NCBI RefSeq assembly: GCF_024294805.1
Contig: NZ_JANCLU010000001.1
Location: 248,001-312,000, forward strand
Direction of reading: 5' to 3'
Length of the DNA: 64,000 nt
Origin: Alsobacter ponti
GTDB lineage: Bacteria > Pseudomonadota > Alphaproteobacteria > Rhizobiales > Beijerinckiaceae
This document shows, piece by piece, positions 33,579-42,189 of this stretch; position 1 is the stretch's first letter; every line of letters begins with the position of its first letter. The notes beneath the pieces were generated by a model. The model was not told the DNA's origin. It did no database searches and saw only the letters and a list, made by a program, of their open reading frames with translations. A program made the translations under genes and the position numbers.

Positions 33579-34580
33579 ATGGACCAGCAGGGAATGAGGA
33601 TCGGGCTCGACGCCCTCGTCGCCAGCCTTCGGGCGGCGGGCGAGGACACGCGCCTGCGCATCCTCGCTCTGCTCGACCAGGGCGAGCTGAGCGTCTCCGA
33701 CCTCACCGACATTCTCGGCCAGTCGCAGCCGCGCATCTCGCGCCATCTCAAGCTGATGGCGGAGGCGGGACTGGTGGTGCGCCATCGCGAGGGCGCGTGG
33801 GCGTTCTTCCGCATCGCCGACCGCGACCCGGCCGGGCAGCTGGCGCGCCAGATCGTCGGGCGGGTCGACCCGGTCGACCCCGTGCTGGCCGCCGACCGGG
33901 GACGGCTCGCCGCCGTGCGCTCCGCCCGCGCGGCGGTGGCGCAGGCTTATTTCGACCGCCACGCCGCCGAGTGGGACCGCATCCGCTCCCTGCACGTCGC
34001 CGACGACGTCGTCGAGGCGGCGATCCTCGATTGCATCGGCGCTGAGCCGGTGCGCGCGCTGCTGGATCTGGGCACCGGCACGGGCCGCCTGCTGGCGCTG
34101 CTCGCCGGCCGTGCCGGGCGGCTGGTGGGGGTGGACACCAACCACGCCATGCTGGCGGTGGCGCGCGCCAACCTGGAGCGCGCCGGCGTGATCCGCGCCG
34201 AACTGCGCCAGGGCGACATCTACGCGCTGCCGGTGGAGCGCGGGGCGTTCGACCTCGTGCTCGTCCACCAGGTGCTGCACTACCTCGACGATCCTGGGCG
34301 CGCCATCCGCGAGGCGGCGCTGGCGCTGGCCCCGGGCGGCAAGCTCGTCGTCGTCGATTTCGCGCCGCACGGCCTCGAGTTCCTGCGCGAGCGCCACGCC
34401 CATCGCCGCCTCGGCTTCGAGCGCGCGCAGGTGGAGGCCTGGTTCGAGGACGCCGGGGTCGAAGCTCTCGACCACCGGACGCTGGAGACGGCCGGCGAGG
34501 CCGGCGACAAGCTGACGGTGTCTCTCTGGGTCGGCCGCGGCCGGCGAACGGCGCCCGGCCCGGTGAAGGAGGTTGCGTGA
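33579..34580 (+). CDS. ArsR-family regulator fused to SAM-dependent methyltransferase (SahR-like)
   Basis: A 333-residue two-domain protein. Residues 8-95 are an ArsR winged helix (VSDLTDILGQSQPRISRHLK, MAEAGLVVRHREGAWAFF). Residues 125-325 are a class I methyltransferase with motif I LLDLGTGTGRLLALLAG, then VGVD, and the late motif ALAPGGKLVVVDFAPHG. Regulators of this architecture next to metF/metH belong to the SahR type, which responds to S-adenosylhomocysteine. The methyltransferase fold probably serves as ligand sensor here; enzyme activity is untested. It overlaps metF by the final base in TGATG, so metF is its main co-expressed target. Confidence 0.9.
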   Translation: MDQQGMRIGLDALVASLRAAGEDTRLRILALLDQGELSVSDLTDILGQSQPRISRHLKLMAEAGLVVRHREGAWAFFRIADRDPAGQLARQIVGRVDPVDPVLAADRGRLAAVRSARAAVAQAYFDRHAAEWDRIRSLHVADDVVEAAILDCIGAEPVRALLDLGTGTGRLLALLAGRAGRLVGVDTNHAMLAVARANLERAGVIRAELRQGDIYALPVERGAFDLVLVHQVLHYLDDPGRAIREAALALAPGGKLVVVDFAPHGLEFLRERHAHRRLGFERAQVEAWFEDAGVEALDHRTLETAGEAGDKLTVSLWVGRGRRTAPGPVKEVA

Positions 34581-35488
34581 TGACCCTGTCCCCCGTCCGC
34601 CTGAGCCGCCGCGCCGGGCCGCTGGGCCTGCGCGTGTCGTTCGAGTTCTTCCCGCCGAAGAGCGCCGAGGCCGAGGCGACGCTGTGGGACGCCATCGCGC
34701 GGCTCGCGCCGCTGCGGCCGGACTTCGTGTCGGTGACGTACGGGGCCGGGGGCTCGACGCGCGAGCGCACGCTCAACACCGTGGCGCGGCTGGTGCGCGA
34801 GACGCCGCTGAAGCCGGCGGCGCACCTGACCTGCGTCGGCGCGACGCGCGACGAGATCGAGACGGTGGTGCGCGGCTTCGCGGAAGCGGGCGTGCGCCAC
34901 ATCGTGGCGCTGCGCGGCGACCCGCCGGGCGGCGCGGGCGCGCACTACGAGACGCATCCGCAAGGCTTCGCCAGCACGGCCGAGCTGGTGGGGGCCGTGA
35001 AGGCCATCGCCAATTTCGAGGTGTCCGTCTCCGCCTATCCGGAGAAGCATCCCGACAGCCCGAGCATGGCGCACGACCTCGACGTGCTGCAGGCCAAGGT
35101 CGACGCCGGCGCGACGCGCGCCATCACCCAGTTCTTCTTCGATAACGACGTGTATTTCCGCTACCTGGACAAGGTGCGCTCGCGGGGCATCGACATCCCG
35201 GTCATTCCCGGCATCGTGCCGGTGCAGAATTTCCGCCAGACGGCGGAGTTCGCGCGCCGCTGCGGCGCGAGCATCCCGGCCTGGCTGGCGCACCGCTTCG
35301 AGGCGCTGGACGACGACCCGGCCACGCGCCGGCTGATCGCGGCCGCCGTGGCGGCCGAGCAGGTGATCGACCTGCTCGACCGCGGCGTCAGGGACTTCCA
35401 CTTCTATACGATGAACCGCGCGGACCTCGTCTACGCGATCTGCCACCTGCTCGGGCTTCGCCCGACGCCCGCCGAGGACGCGGCCTGA
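34580..35488 (+). CDS. metF: 5,10-methylenetetrahydrofolate reductase
   Basis: A 302-residue FAD enzyme reducing methylene-THF to methyl-THF for methionine synthesis. Family blocks are SFEFFPPKSAEAEATLWDAI, FVSVTYGAGGSTRERT, HLTCVGATRDEI, LRGDPP and AITQFFFDNDVYFRYLDKV. ATG at 34580 was preferred over GTG at 34577 because AAGGAGG (34566-34572) then stands seven bases upstream. It lies directly after a SahR-like regulator. Functionally it competes for the methylene-THF that the sarcosine genes at the left end produce. It converges on the DUF2852 gene with four bases between stops. Confidence 0.96.
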   Translation: MTLSPVRLSRRAGPLGLRVSFEFFPPKSAEAEATLWDAIARLAPLRPDFVSVTYGAGGSTRERTLNTVARLVRETPLKPAAHLTCVGATRDEIETVVRGFAEAGVRHIVALRGDPPGGAGAHYETHPQGFASTAELVGAVKAIANFEVSVSAYPEKHPDSPSMAHDLDVLQAKVDAGATRAITQFFFDNDVYFRYLDKVRSRGIDIPVIPGIVPVQNFRQTAEFARRCGASIPAWLAHRFEALDDDPATRRLIAAAVAAEQVIDLLDRGVRDFHFYTMNRADLVYAICHLLGLRPTPAEDAA

Positions 35489-35492
35489 ACGC

Positions 35493-35966
35493 TCAGGCGC
35501 GGCCCTCGCGGCTGGCGCGGAACCGCTCGTAGGTCTCGCGTCCGCCGGAGCGCTCGCGGGCGAGGAAGGCGCGGAAGGCTTCCACTTCCTCCTCGATGCG
35601 GCGGCGGTCGGCCTCCAAGCGGGCCCAGTCCTCGCGAATGTGGGCGTCGAACGCCTCGTTGCCGGTGACCGGCGGAGCGCCCGCCGGCGCGGCGGCGCCG
35701 GCGCCGAACGACGCCATCATCGAATCGAAGCCGGCCTGAAGCCGCTCGAAGCCGACGCGCAGCACCTGCTCGAGGTCCTGCGGGTTGGGCTGGCGGTCGT
35801 TCCAGATCTTCCACGCCAGCACGACGAGGCCGAGCGGCCAGAACACGATGAAGGCGACGACGAGCAGCGCGATGTCGAGAGGCTTCCAGCGCCAGCCGCG
35901 ACCGCCGCCGTAGCCGTGGCCGTAGGCCGGGCCCGTCTGGTTGGGGTAGTCATTCGAGTGGTTCAC
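35493..35966 (-). CDS. DUF2852 family membrane protein
   Basis: A 157-residue protein of the alphaproteobacterial DUF2852 family, function unknown. A Gly/Tyr-rich N-terminus (YGHGYGGGRGWRWKPLD) precedes one membrane segment (IALLVVAFIVFWPLGLVVLAW, about 31-51) and a long charged, coiled-coil-prone cytoplasmic tail with DAHIREDWARLEADRRRIEEE. The start is GTG at 35966: the Shine-Dalgarno AGGAGGT lies four bases upstream of it, and the family begins close to this point. An in-frame ATG further upstream has no such site. Confidence 0.88.
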   Translation of the reverse strand: MNHSNDYPNQTGPAYGHGYGGGRGWRWKPLDIALLVVAFIVFWPLGLVVLAWKIWNDRQPNPQDLEQVLRVGFERLQAGFDSMMASFGAGAAAPAGAPPVTGNEAFDAHIREDWARLEADRRRIEEEVEAFRAFLARERSGGRETYERFRASREGRA

Positions 35967-36042
35967 GGAGACCTCCTGCGTGGCGCGGACGCGCGCCGAT
36001 GGGATCGCAGATGGGGACCGATTACGGCGCACGCAAGGCGCG

Positions 36043-36813
36043 TCAGGCGGCGGACGCGGGGAGGGCGCGCAGCAGGTCGCGCAGCGTGGTCAGGGTCGAG
36101 CGGTCGGCCACGCCGTCCACCAGCTCCTGCCGGAAATGCCGCTGGAAGGCGCGCACCACCGCCTCGGTCGCCTCGTCGAACACGCCGGTGACGTCGAGCC
36201 CGTAACCGTACATCGCGAACATCGCCTGCAGGGCCTGGACGGGCTGGCCCTCGTCGCCGCGCGCGAAGGCGCGGCCGTCGCCGGGCGGCGTCGGCTCGAC
36301 CCAGTGACCGACGCCGTCGCGGTGCAGGCGACGCCACGGGAACTTCTCGCCGGGGTCCGCCTTGCGGCGGGGCGCGATGTCGGAGTGCGCGAGCACGCGC
36401 TGCGGGGGAATGCCCCAGCGCGCCGCGATGTCGGCGCACAGCGCGCTGGTGGCGGCCACCTGCGCCTCCGGGAAGTCCGGGTAGCCGCCGTCATGGCCGG
36501 GGTTGACGATCTCGATGCCGATCGAGGCGGAGTTCAGGTCGGTGTCGCCGGCCCAGTTGGAGACGCCGGCATGCCAGGCGCGCGCCGATTCCGGCACGAG
36601 CTGGAAGATGCGCCCGTCCTCGAGCACGAGGTAGTGGGACGACACCTCGGCGAGCGGGTTGCACAGGCGCTGCAACGCCGAGGCGGCGCCCGGCATGCCG
36701 GTGTAGTGCAGGACGATCATGTCCGGCCGGCGCGCGTCCCGCCGCTCGCCTTGGTTGGGCGAGGGCACGACCTTCGCCGCCAGGCGGCAGTCGGGGGCGG
36801 GGAGGCCGCTCAC
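36043..36813 (-). CDS. ampD: N-acetylmuramoyl-L-alanine amidase AmpD with C-terminal peptidoglycan-binding domain
   Basis: A 256-residue zinc amidase. The catalytic domain (about 10-175) has ligands H36 (VLHYTGM), H143 and D153 (LAHSDIAPRRKADPGEKFPW) and E101 (IGIEIVN). A peptidoglycan-binding domain follows at 185-250 (ALQAMFAMYGYGLDVTG). There is no signal peptide, so it most likely acts in the cytoplasm on recycled anhydro-muropeptides, which in some bacteria also control beta-lactamase expression. The start is GTG at 36813, overlapping the TGA of the upstream DjlA-like gene, so the two are coupled. Confidence 0.92.
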   Translation of the reverse strand: MSGLPAPDCRLAAKVVPSPNQGERRDARRPDMIVLHYTGMPGAASALQRLCNPLAEVSSHYLVLEDGRIFQLVPESARAWHAGVSNWAGDTDLNSASIGIEIVNPGHDGGYPDFPEAQVAATSALCADIAARWGIPPQRVLAHSDIAPRRKADPGEKFPWRRLHRDGVGHWVEPTPPGDGRAFARGDEGQPVQALQAMFAMYGYGLDVTGVFDEATEAVVRAFQRHFRQELVDGVADRSTLTTLRDLLRALPASAA

Positions 36814-37550
36814 CGCAGTCCCCGCTGGCTGGCGACGCGGTCCCAGGCGGCGTTGATCCGCGCGAGGCGGTCGCCCGCGATGCGCACGGCCTCGGCCGGC
36901 AGGCCCAGCGCCATCTGGCGGTCCGGGTGGTTCTCGGCGACGAGCCGGCGATAGTGCCGGCGCAGCGTGGCGTCGTCCCAGTCGCGCGACGCGCCGAGCA
37001 CCAGCCACGGATCGTCGCGGGTGATGACGTGGCGGGCCTCGACGCGGGCGAACGCCGCCTCGTCGAAGCCGAAGATGCCGGCCACGCGCGCCACGTAGCG
37101 GTGCTCGGCCTCGTGGACCGCGCCATCCGCCTTGGCGATGTGGAACAGGCCGTCGAGCACGTCCTCCAGCAGTTCGGGCTTGTCGGAGAACCGCTCGGCG
37201 ATCTGCGCGGCGTAAGCCTCGAAGCCGTCCGAGGTCTGGCGCGCCAGGTCGAACAGGCGATGCACGCGCGCGGCCTCGGTCGGCGGCACCTCGACGATGC
37301 GGCGGAACGCGGCCTCCTCGTCCAGCGTGACGACGCCGTCGGCCTTCGCCATCTTGGCGGCGAGCGCGATCAGGCCGGTGGTGAAGACGATCTCGGGATC
37401 GGCGGCGAAGGGGGAGCTGTCGCTGTCGACGACGTAGTGCCCGGCCAGCGCGCCGAGCAGCGCGCCCAGCGGGCCGCCCAGCGCGAAGCCGAGGCTGGCG
37501 CCGCCGATCTTGCCCCACAGGCTGACGCCGCCGGCTTTCGATTCGCTCAT
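36810..37550 (-). CDS. djlA: DjlA-like co-chaperone with TerB and J domains
   Basis: A 246-residue protein. A Gly/Ala-rich hydrophobic N-terminus (about 14-40) may be a membrane anchor, as in DjlA. A TerB-like helical domain follows (about 50-165: LIALAAKMAKADGVVTLDEE, FHIAKADGAVHEAEH), then a C-terminal J domain (about 180-240) with the HPD motif at 208-210 that stimulates DnaK. Such proteins respond to envelope stress in characterised cases. It is directly upstream of ampD with a four-base overlap, so both are likely made together. Confidence 0.88.
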   Translation of the reverse strand: MSESKAGGVSLWGKIGGASLGFALGGPLGALLGALAGHYVVDSDSSPFAADPEIVFTTGLIALAAKMAKADGVVTLDEEAAFRRIVEVPPTEAARVHRLFDLARQTSDGFEAYAAQIAERFSDKPELLEDVLDGLFHIAKADGAVHEAEHRYVARVAGIFGFDEAAFARVEARHVITRDDPWLVLGASRDWDDATLRRHYRRLVAENHPDRQMALGLPAEAVRIAGDRLARINAAWDRVASQRGLR

Positions 37551-37628
37551 GGATGGCCCAACAGGGTGGCCCGACGAGAAACGACGCCGACGGGGGGCCG
37601 GCGTCGTGTCCGCTTCGCGTGGGATGGC

Positions 37629-37916
37629 TCAGTAGTTCTTGGTGCAGACCCGCCGGCCGTCGGAGCGGCGCGTGTAGCACTTGGTGGGCGTGGTGGCTGC
37701 GCCGATGATGGCGCCGCCCGCCGCGCCGATCACGCCGCCGGCGACCGCGCCGCCGACGCTGTTGGACGCCAGGCCGCCGATGATCGCGCCGCCCGTGCCG
37801 CCGATGGCCGCGCCGGTGAGGGCCCGGTCGCCCTGCCGCGTGCCGGTCCCGGTGCAGGCCGAAAGCGACAGCGCGGCGGCGGCCACGATGACGCAACTAC
37901 GAACGTAAGTCAGCAA
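37629..37916 (-). CDS. Glycine-zipper lipoprotein
   Basis: A 95-residue lipoprotein. The lipobox LSAC puts the lipidated cysteine at C21. The mature part is a glycine zipper: GAAIGGTGGAIIGG and GAVAGGVIGAAGGAIIGAA, hydrophobic helices with glycine at regular intervals that pack in membranes. The tail has two cysteines (KCYTRRSDGRRVC). Relatives of the 17-kDa/OmpA-like glycine-zipper type are common in alphaproteobacteria, without a defined role. It lies 78 bp upstream of the DjlA-like gene and is probably transcribed separately. Confidence 0.85.
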   Translation of the reverse strand: MLTYVRSCVIVAAAALSLSACTGTGTRQGDRALTGAAIGGTGGAIIGGLASNSVGGAVAGGVIGAAGGAIIGAATTPTKCYTRRSDGRRVCTKNY

Positions 37917-38232
37917 AGGACCCTCCTTTTGGTTGCTCCCGGCGCATCCTAATCGGCCCGGTGATGTGGCGCTACCACAACTTACGCGAGTGGTTCCGTC
38001 AACTGAGGGTCTGTGTAGAACGACCGATGGATATTCCGGAGGTAAGAAGAAGGTTTTGCATTCTTAAGAATAGATTAAAGAACTGTATATGGCCGAGTAA
38101 TTGGAGTTCTGTCCTATTTGGCGATCCGTAATGGCCTGCCACATCATGGCCGCATTTGCTGCTACTTTGTTGTTCCCGTGTCGGGGAGGGGGAACATCAG
38201 GATGAAGTCGGGCTAATCGAAAAGGAGTTGCC
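37917..38232. other. A/T-rich divergent intergenic region, 316 bp
   Basis: This lies between the leftward lipoprotein and rightward lytic transglycosylase genes and is unusually A/T-rich for this chromosome around 38030-38120. It contains a perfect 12-bp palindrome ATTCTTAAGAAT at 38060-38071, a candidate regulator site. A purine-rich AAAGGAG lies just before the ATG at 38233. No convincing -35/-10 pair or RNA gene was found. Confidence 0.5.
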
Positions 38233-38718
38233 ATGAAGATCGGAGCATGCGGGTCCGCGCTGCGGACCAGCTTTGCCCTGGCCATGATGGCGGGGGCAGC
38301 CCAGGCCGGCGAAACCGGCAAGGCGGCCGGAGCCCCCGGCGAGAACGCCGGCGGCATCCGCGCCATGATCGCCCGCCACGCCGCCGCGCAGGGCATTCCG
38401 GTTCCGCTCGCCGACGCCGTGGTGCGCGTCGAGAGCCGCTACAATCCCCGGGCGCGCAACGGCGCCAATCTCGGCCTCACCCAGATCAGCTTCCGCACCG
38501 CCCGCGCCATGGGCTACGACGGCGCCCCCGCCGGGCTGCTCGACGCCGACACCAATTTGCGCTTCGGCATGATCTATCTCGCCCGCGCCTACCGGCTCGC
38601 CAACGGCGACACTTGCCGCACGGTGCTCAAGTACCAGGCCGGCCACGGCGCCACGACCATGACGTCGGCGGCGCGCGGCTATTGCGCCAAGGTCAACCAG
38701 CAGATCGCCTCCCGCTGA
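38233..38718 (+). CDS. Exported lytic transglycosylase (SLT family), copy 1
   Basis: A 161-residue secreted muramidase-like protein. The signal peptide covers about residues 1-25 (LRTSFALAMMAGAAQA). The SLT domain carries the catalytic glutamate E67 in VVRVESRYNP and the GLTQI motif (81-85). C128 and C151 could form a disulfide. It cleaves peptidoglycan strands with 1,6-anhydro ring formation. The fold is close to minimal in length, and it shares the whole SLT layout with the gene 186 bp downstream, so the two arose by tandem duplication. Confidence 0.9.
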   Translation: MKIGACGSALRTSFALAMMAGAAQAGETGKAAGAPGENAGGIRAMIARHAAAQGIPVPLADAVVRVESRYNPRARNGANLGLTQISFRTARAMGYDGAPAGLLDADTNLRFGMIYLARAYRLANGDTCRTVLKYQAGHGATTMTSAARGYCAKVNQQIASR

Positions 38719-38785
38719 TCCCACCTGCCGGCCGCCGGTCCGGGCGCGCTCGACGCGTCCGGTCGCGGTCGTTTCCCGCCGATCT

Positions 38786-38848
38786 CCGGCCCGCCCGGGC
38801 CGGCCCGCGCCTGCGCGGGGGCGGTCTCGCGGACGCCGCCCGGCGTCC
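38786..38848 (+). repeat. Two perfect hairpins between the transglycosylase genes
   Basis: CCGGCCCG and CGGGCCGG at 38786-38803 form an 8-bp stem with a 2-bp loop; GGACGCC and GGCGTCC at 38831-38848 form a 7-bp stem with a GCCC loop. There is no T-run. They could attenuate read-through or stabilise the upstream message. Confidence 0.55.
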
Positions 38849-38904
38849 ACTTCCGGCGCGGACGCTCCGTCCTGTCCCGCCGTCCCCCACCTCGGAGCCA
38901 GTGA

Positions 38905-39528
38905 ATGAACGTGAAATTCCCGACGCTGCCCATCCTGTTCGCGTGCGCGGTCGTCTCGGCCGGTCCCGCCCTCGCCGAAGGCGGGGAGAGCATCGCCAAC
39001 ATGCAGTCGATGATGGGCGGTGTCGTCCCGCGCACGGAGGCGGCCGCGCCGGAGACCACCGGCAGCCTCGGCGTCGCGGCGTCCTCTCCCACGGCCGAGC
39101 CGGCCGGCAAGGTGACGCGCTCCCGTAACGGCGCGCTTGGCTACGTCAGCGGCGAACGCTCGCGCTTCCAGGACCTGATCGCCCGGCACGCGGCCGAGAA
39201 CGGCGTCCCCTTCGCGCTCGCCGACGCGGTGGTGCGCATCGAGAGCCGCTACAACCCCGGCGTCACCAATGGCGGGGCGGTCGGCCTCATGCAGATCAAG
39301 CCGCAGACGGCGCGCGGCCTCGGCTACGAGGGCGGCGCGGCCGGCCTGAAGCAGCCCGAGACCAATATCCGCTACGGCATGAAGTACCTCGCCCAGGCGT
39401 ACAGGATGTCGCGGGGCGACACCTGCGCCACGGTGATGCGCTACCAGAGCGGCCATTACGCGACGCGTCTGTCGGGCGCCAACCGCGCCTATTGCGCCAA
39501 GGCGCGAACCATCATGGCGGCGAATTGA
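38905..39528 (+). CDS. Exported lytic transglycosylase (SLT family), copy 2
   Basis: A 207-residue secreted lytic transglycosylase. The signal peptide (LFACAVVSAGPALA) is followed by an extended Ala/Thr/Pro-rich linker (about 40-80), then the SLT domain with catalytic E113 in VVRIESRYNP, the GLMQI motif, and the C-terminal RMSRGDTCATVMRYQSGHYA. Compared with copy 1 it has an extra 40-residue spacer before the same domain, which may let it reach further into the wall. The gene ends just before rnpB. Confidence 0.9.
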   Translation: MNVKFPTLPILFACAVVSAGPALAEGGESIANMQSMMGGVVPRTEAAAPETTGSLGVAASSPTAEPAGKVTRSRNGALGYVSGERSRFQDLIARHAAENGVPFALADAVVRIESRYNPGVTNGGAVGLMQIKPQTARGLGYEGGAAGLKQPETNIRYGMKYLAQAYRMSRGDTCATVMRYQSGHYATRLSGANRAYCAKARTIMAAN

Positions 39529-39550
39529 GCCGCGCCGGACGTCGGCGCGC

Positions 39551-39579
39551 TTGACCCGGCGCGCCGGTCCTCCTAACTC
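39551..39579 (+). promoter_or_regulatory. Candidate rnpB promoter
   Basis: TTGACC (39551-39556) and TAACTC (39574-39579) are 17 bp apart and end a few bases before the predicted 5' end of RNase P RNA, the expected geometry for a housekeeping sigma-70 promoter. Confidence 0.55.
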
Positions 39580-39980
<401 letters not shown>

Positions 39981-40145
39981 TTTCTCCTTCCCGCCGCGGC
40001 GATTCACGGCCGCCGGAGTCCCTTGCGCCGACGGCCGAAAAGGCCCGCCGACGTCGCGGGAATCCGTGTTTCTCAACCCATCGTTAACCCTAACGCGGTG
40101 TTATGCGGGAGAGCCGGCAAAGGCCGACTTGCGGCCCCGTGTCCA

Positions 40146-40174
40146 TTGACGACCATGTAATCCCATGCTATCCC
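40146..40174 (+). promoter_or_regulatory. Candidate promoter of the dcw cluster
   Basis: TTGACG (40146-40151) is followed after 17 bp by TATCCC (40169-40174), with a TG just upstream as in extended -10 sites. The putative -10 lies inside the MraZ-box repeats, so bound MraZ would block it. It is 127 bp ahead of mraZ. Confidence 0.45.
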
Positions 40175-40185
40175 AAACCATCCCG
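40161..40185 (-). promoter_or_regulatory. MraZ-box-like triple repeat
   Basis: Three TCCC units with variable fifth base start at 40161, 40171 and 40181, each exactly 10 bp apart. On the minus strand these read GGGA preceded by C or T (TGGGA in two of three), the direct-repeat TGGGN-N5 pattern recognised by MraZ. They lie 116 bp upstream of mraZ, so the cluster is probably autoregulated; the orientation is opposite to the plus-strand TGGG arrangement known from E. coli. Confidence 0.7.
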
Positions 40186-40300
40186 TTTCAAGTCACGCGT
40201 ATCGGTCTGCGGGGCGTAAAGGCGCGGCTCCTCGCCGCCTCGACCGCCGCCGGCCTGTCGTGTCTTGAGGGGACTGGTGCGGAGCGGGTGCAGGGTTTCG

Positions 40301-40783
40301 ATGGATCGCTTCGTCTCCAGCTTCACGAACCGGCTCGACGCGAAGGGCAGGGTCTCGATTCCGGCGCCGTTCCGGGCGGTTCTCGCCAGGGACGGCTACG
40401 AGGGGCTGTACGTGCATCCCTCGCTGGAGGCGAAGGCGCTGGACGCCGGCGGCAACGGCCTGCTGGCGGAGATCGACGCGCTGATCGGCCAGCTGCCGCC
40501 GTTCTCGGACGAGCGGGATCATTTCTCGACCGCGCTCTACGGCATGAGCGAGGTGCTGAAGGTGGACCCGGAGGGCCGCGTCGGCCTGACGGAGAGCTTG
40601 AAGGCTCACGCGGGGATCGGCGACGCCGTGACCTTCGTGGGGCTGGGACACAAGTTTCAGATTTGGGAGCCCTCGCTTTTCCAACGTCATCTCGACGAGG
40701 CCAGGCGAAAGGTGAGGGAACTCAAGAAGGAGCTCGGCTCGCTCACGCGGCCGGGCCCCGCTCCCGGAGCGCGGGAACGATGA
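40301..40783 (+). CDS. mraZ: Transcriptional regulator MraZ
   Basis: A 160-residue regulator with two SpoVT/AbrB-like swapped-hairpin domains: [20 protein letters not shown] (about 3-22) and [20 protein letters not shown] (about 84-103). MraZ assembles as a ring and binds TGGG-type direct repeats to repress its own cluster in E. coli. ATG at 40301 matches the family start; upstream methionines would add non-conserved residues. The TGA overlaps the rsmH ATG by three bases. It opens the dcw cluster. Confidence 0.95.
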   Translation: MDRFVSSFTNRLDAKGRVSIPAPFRAVLARDGYEGLYVHPSLEAKALDAGGNGLLAEIDALIGQLPPFSDERDHFSTALYGMSEVLKVDPEGRVGLTESLKAHAGIGDAVTFVGLGHKFQIWEPSLFQRHLDEARRKVRELKKELGSLTRPGPAPGARER

Positions 40784-41790
40784 CGGGTCGCGGCGTTCGG
40801 ACCTCCGACGCCGCTGGCGGACCGGCTCGTCACGTTCCCGTGCTGCGGCGGGAGGTCATCGACGCGCTCGGATTGAAGCCAGGCGGCGTCTATTGCGACG
40901 GCACGTTCGGCGCCGGCGGCTACACTCGCGCCATCCTCGAAGCCCGGCCCGACATCCGCGTCCTCGCCATCGACCGCGACCCGACCGCCATCGCCGGCGG
41001 GCAGGATCTCGTGCGCGAGGCGGACGGGCGGCTCACCCTCGTCCACGGACGTTTCGGCGATCTCGACGCCATCGCGCGCGACGCCGGCCTGACGCCGCTC
41101 GACGGCGTGGTCCTCGACATCGGCGTCTCCTCCATGCAGATCGACGACCCGTCGCGGGGCTTCTCGTTCCGCCACGACGGGCCGCTCGACATGCGCATGG
41201 AGATGGCGGGCGAGAGCGCCGCCGACCTCGTGAACGGCCTCGAGGAAGGCGCGCTCGCCGACCTGATCTACCTTTATGGCGAGGAGCGGCGTTCGCGCGC
41301 CGTGGCGCGCGCCATCGCGCAGGCCCGCAAGGTCGAGCCCATCGTCACCACGAAGCGGCTGGCCGACATCGTCGCCGGCGTCGTCCGCGCCGCGCGCGAC
41401 GAGATCCACCCCGCGACCCGCACCTTCCAGGCGCTGCGCATCGCGGTGAACGACGAACTCGGCGAGCTGGAGCGCGCGCTGGCCGCGGCCGAGGCCGCGC
41501 TGGCGCCCGGCGGCCGCCTGGTCGTGGTCACCTTCCATTCCCTCGAGGACCGCATCGTGAAGCGTTTCATGACCGAACGGACCGGCCGCGAGGCCTCCCC
41601 GTCGCGGCACGCGCCAGCCGCGGCGGCGCGCACGCCGACCTTCGCGACGGTATCCCGCAAGCCCGTCGTCGCGGGCGAGGCCGAGGTCTCCGCCAACCCC
41701 CGCGCCCGCTCGGCCAAGCTGCGCGTGGTGGAGCGCACCGACGCGCCGCCGGAGCCGCCGGCGCGCGTCGCGGGCCGGGGGAGGCGCTGA
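40780..41790 (+). CDS. rsmH: 16S rRNA (cytosine(1402)-N(4))-methyltransferase
   Basis: A 336-residue SAM-dependent enzyme methylating N4 of C1402 in 16S rRNA. Blocks are [28 protein letters not shown] (SAM motif), [34 protein letters not shown] and [15 protein letters not shown], the last being a family signature. The C-terminus ([16 protein letters not shown]) is conserved too. ATG at 40780 overlaps the mraZ stop, and the stop (41788-41790) overlaps the ftsL ATG by one base. Confidence 0.97.
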   Translation: MTGRGVRTSDAAGGPARHVPVLRREVIDALGLKPGGVYCDGTFGAGGYTRAILEARPDIRVLAIDRDPTAIAGGQDLVREADGRLTLVHGRFGDLDAIARDAGLTPLDGVVLDIGVSSMQIDDPSRGFSFRHDGPLDMRMEMAGESAADLVNGLEEGALADLIYLYGEERRSRAVARAIAQARKVEPIVTTKRLADIVAGVVRAARDEIHPATRTFQALRIAVNDELGELERALAAAEAALAPGGRLVVVTFHSLEDRIVKRFMTERTGREASPSRHAPAAAARTPTFATVSRKPVVAGEAEVSANPRARSAKLRVVERTDAPPEPPARVAGRGRR

Positions 41791-42182
41791 TGGGCCGCTT
41801 CCTGCACCTTGCCGCCATCCTCGCGCTGATCGGCTCCGCGCTGTTCGCCTACCGGATCAAGTACGACACCATCAGCCTGGGCGAGGAGGTGGTGAAGCTG
41901 AACCACCAGATCGCCCGCGAGAAGACGGCGATCGCCGTGCTGCGCGCCGAATGGCAACTGGTCGGGCGTCCGGACCGCATCCAGGCCCTCGCCGACAAGC
42001 ATTCCGACCTCGTGCCGGCTTCGATCAACCAGCTCGTGCGCTGGCAGGACGTGCCGAACCGCCCCGCGCCGTCGGACGGCATCGGGCAGAAGCTCGAGGC
42101 GCTCGGGCTGTTCGCTCCCACCAACACGCCGACGACGGCGAAGGCGACGGACGCCCGCACGCCGACCGGCCGCAAACCGTGA
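41790..42182 (+). CDS. ftsL: Cell division protein FtsL
   Basis: A 130-residue bitopic division protein. A short cytoplasmic N-terminus is followed by one membrane segment (LHLAAILALIGSALFAYRI, about 5-23) and a periplasmic coiled coil (ISLGEEVVKLNHQIAREKTAIAVLRAEW begins this helix). The identification rests on position between rsmH and ftsI and on this architecture, since FtsL is poorly conserved. With FtsB and FtsQ it forms the complex that activates FtsWI. The C-terminal tail is Thr/Pro-rich and likely disordered. Confidence 0.88.
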   Translation: MGRFLHLAAILALIGSALFAYRIKYDTISLGEEVVKLNHQIAREKTAIAVLRAEWQLVGRPDRIQALADKHSDLVPASINQLVRWQDVPNRPAPSDGIGQKLEALGLFAPTNTPTTAKATDARTPTGRKP

Positions 42183-42189
42183 GGCGAGG

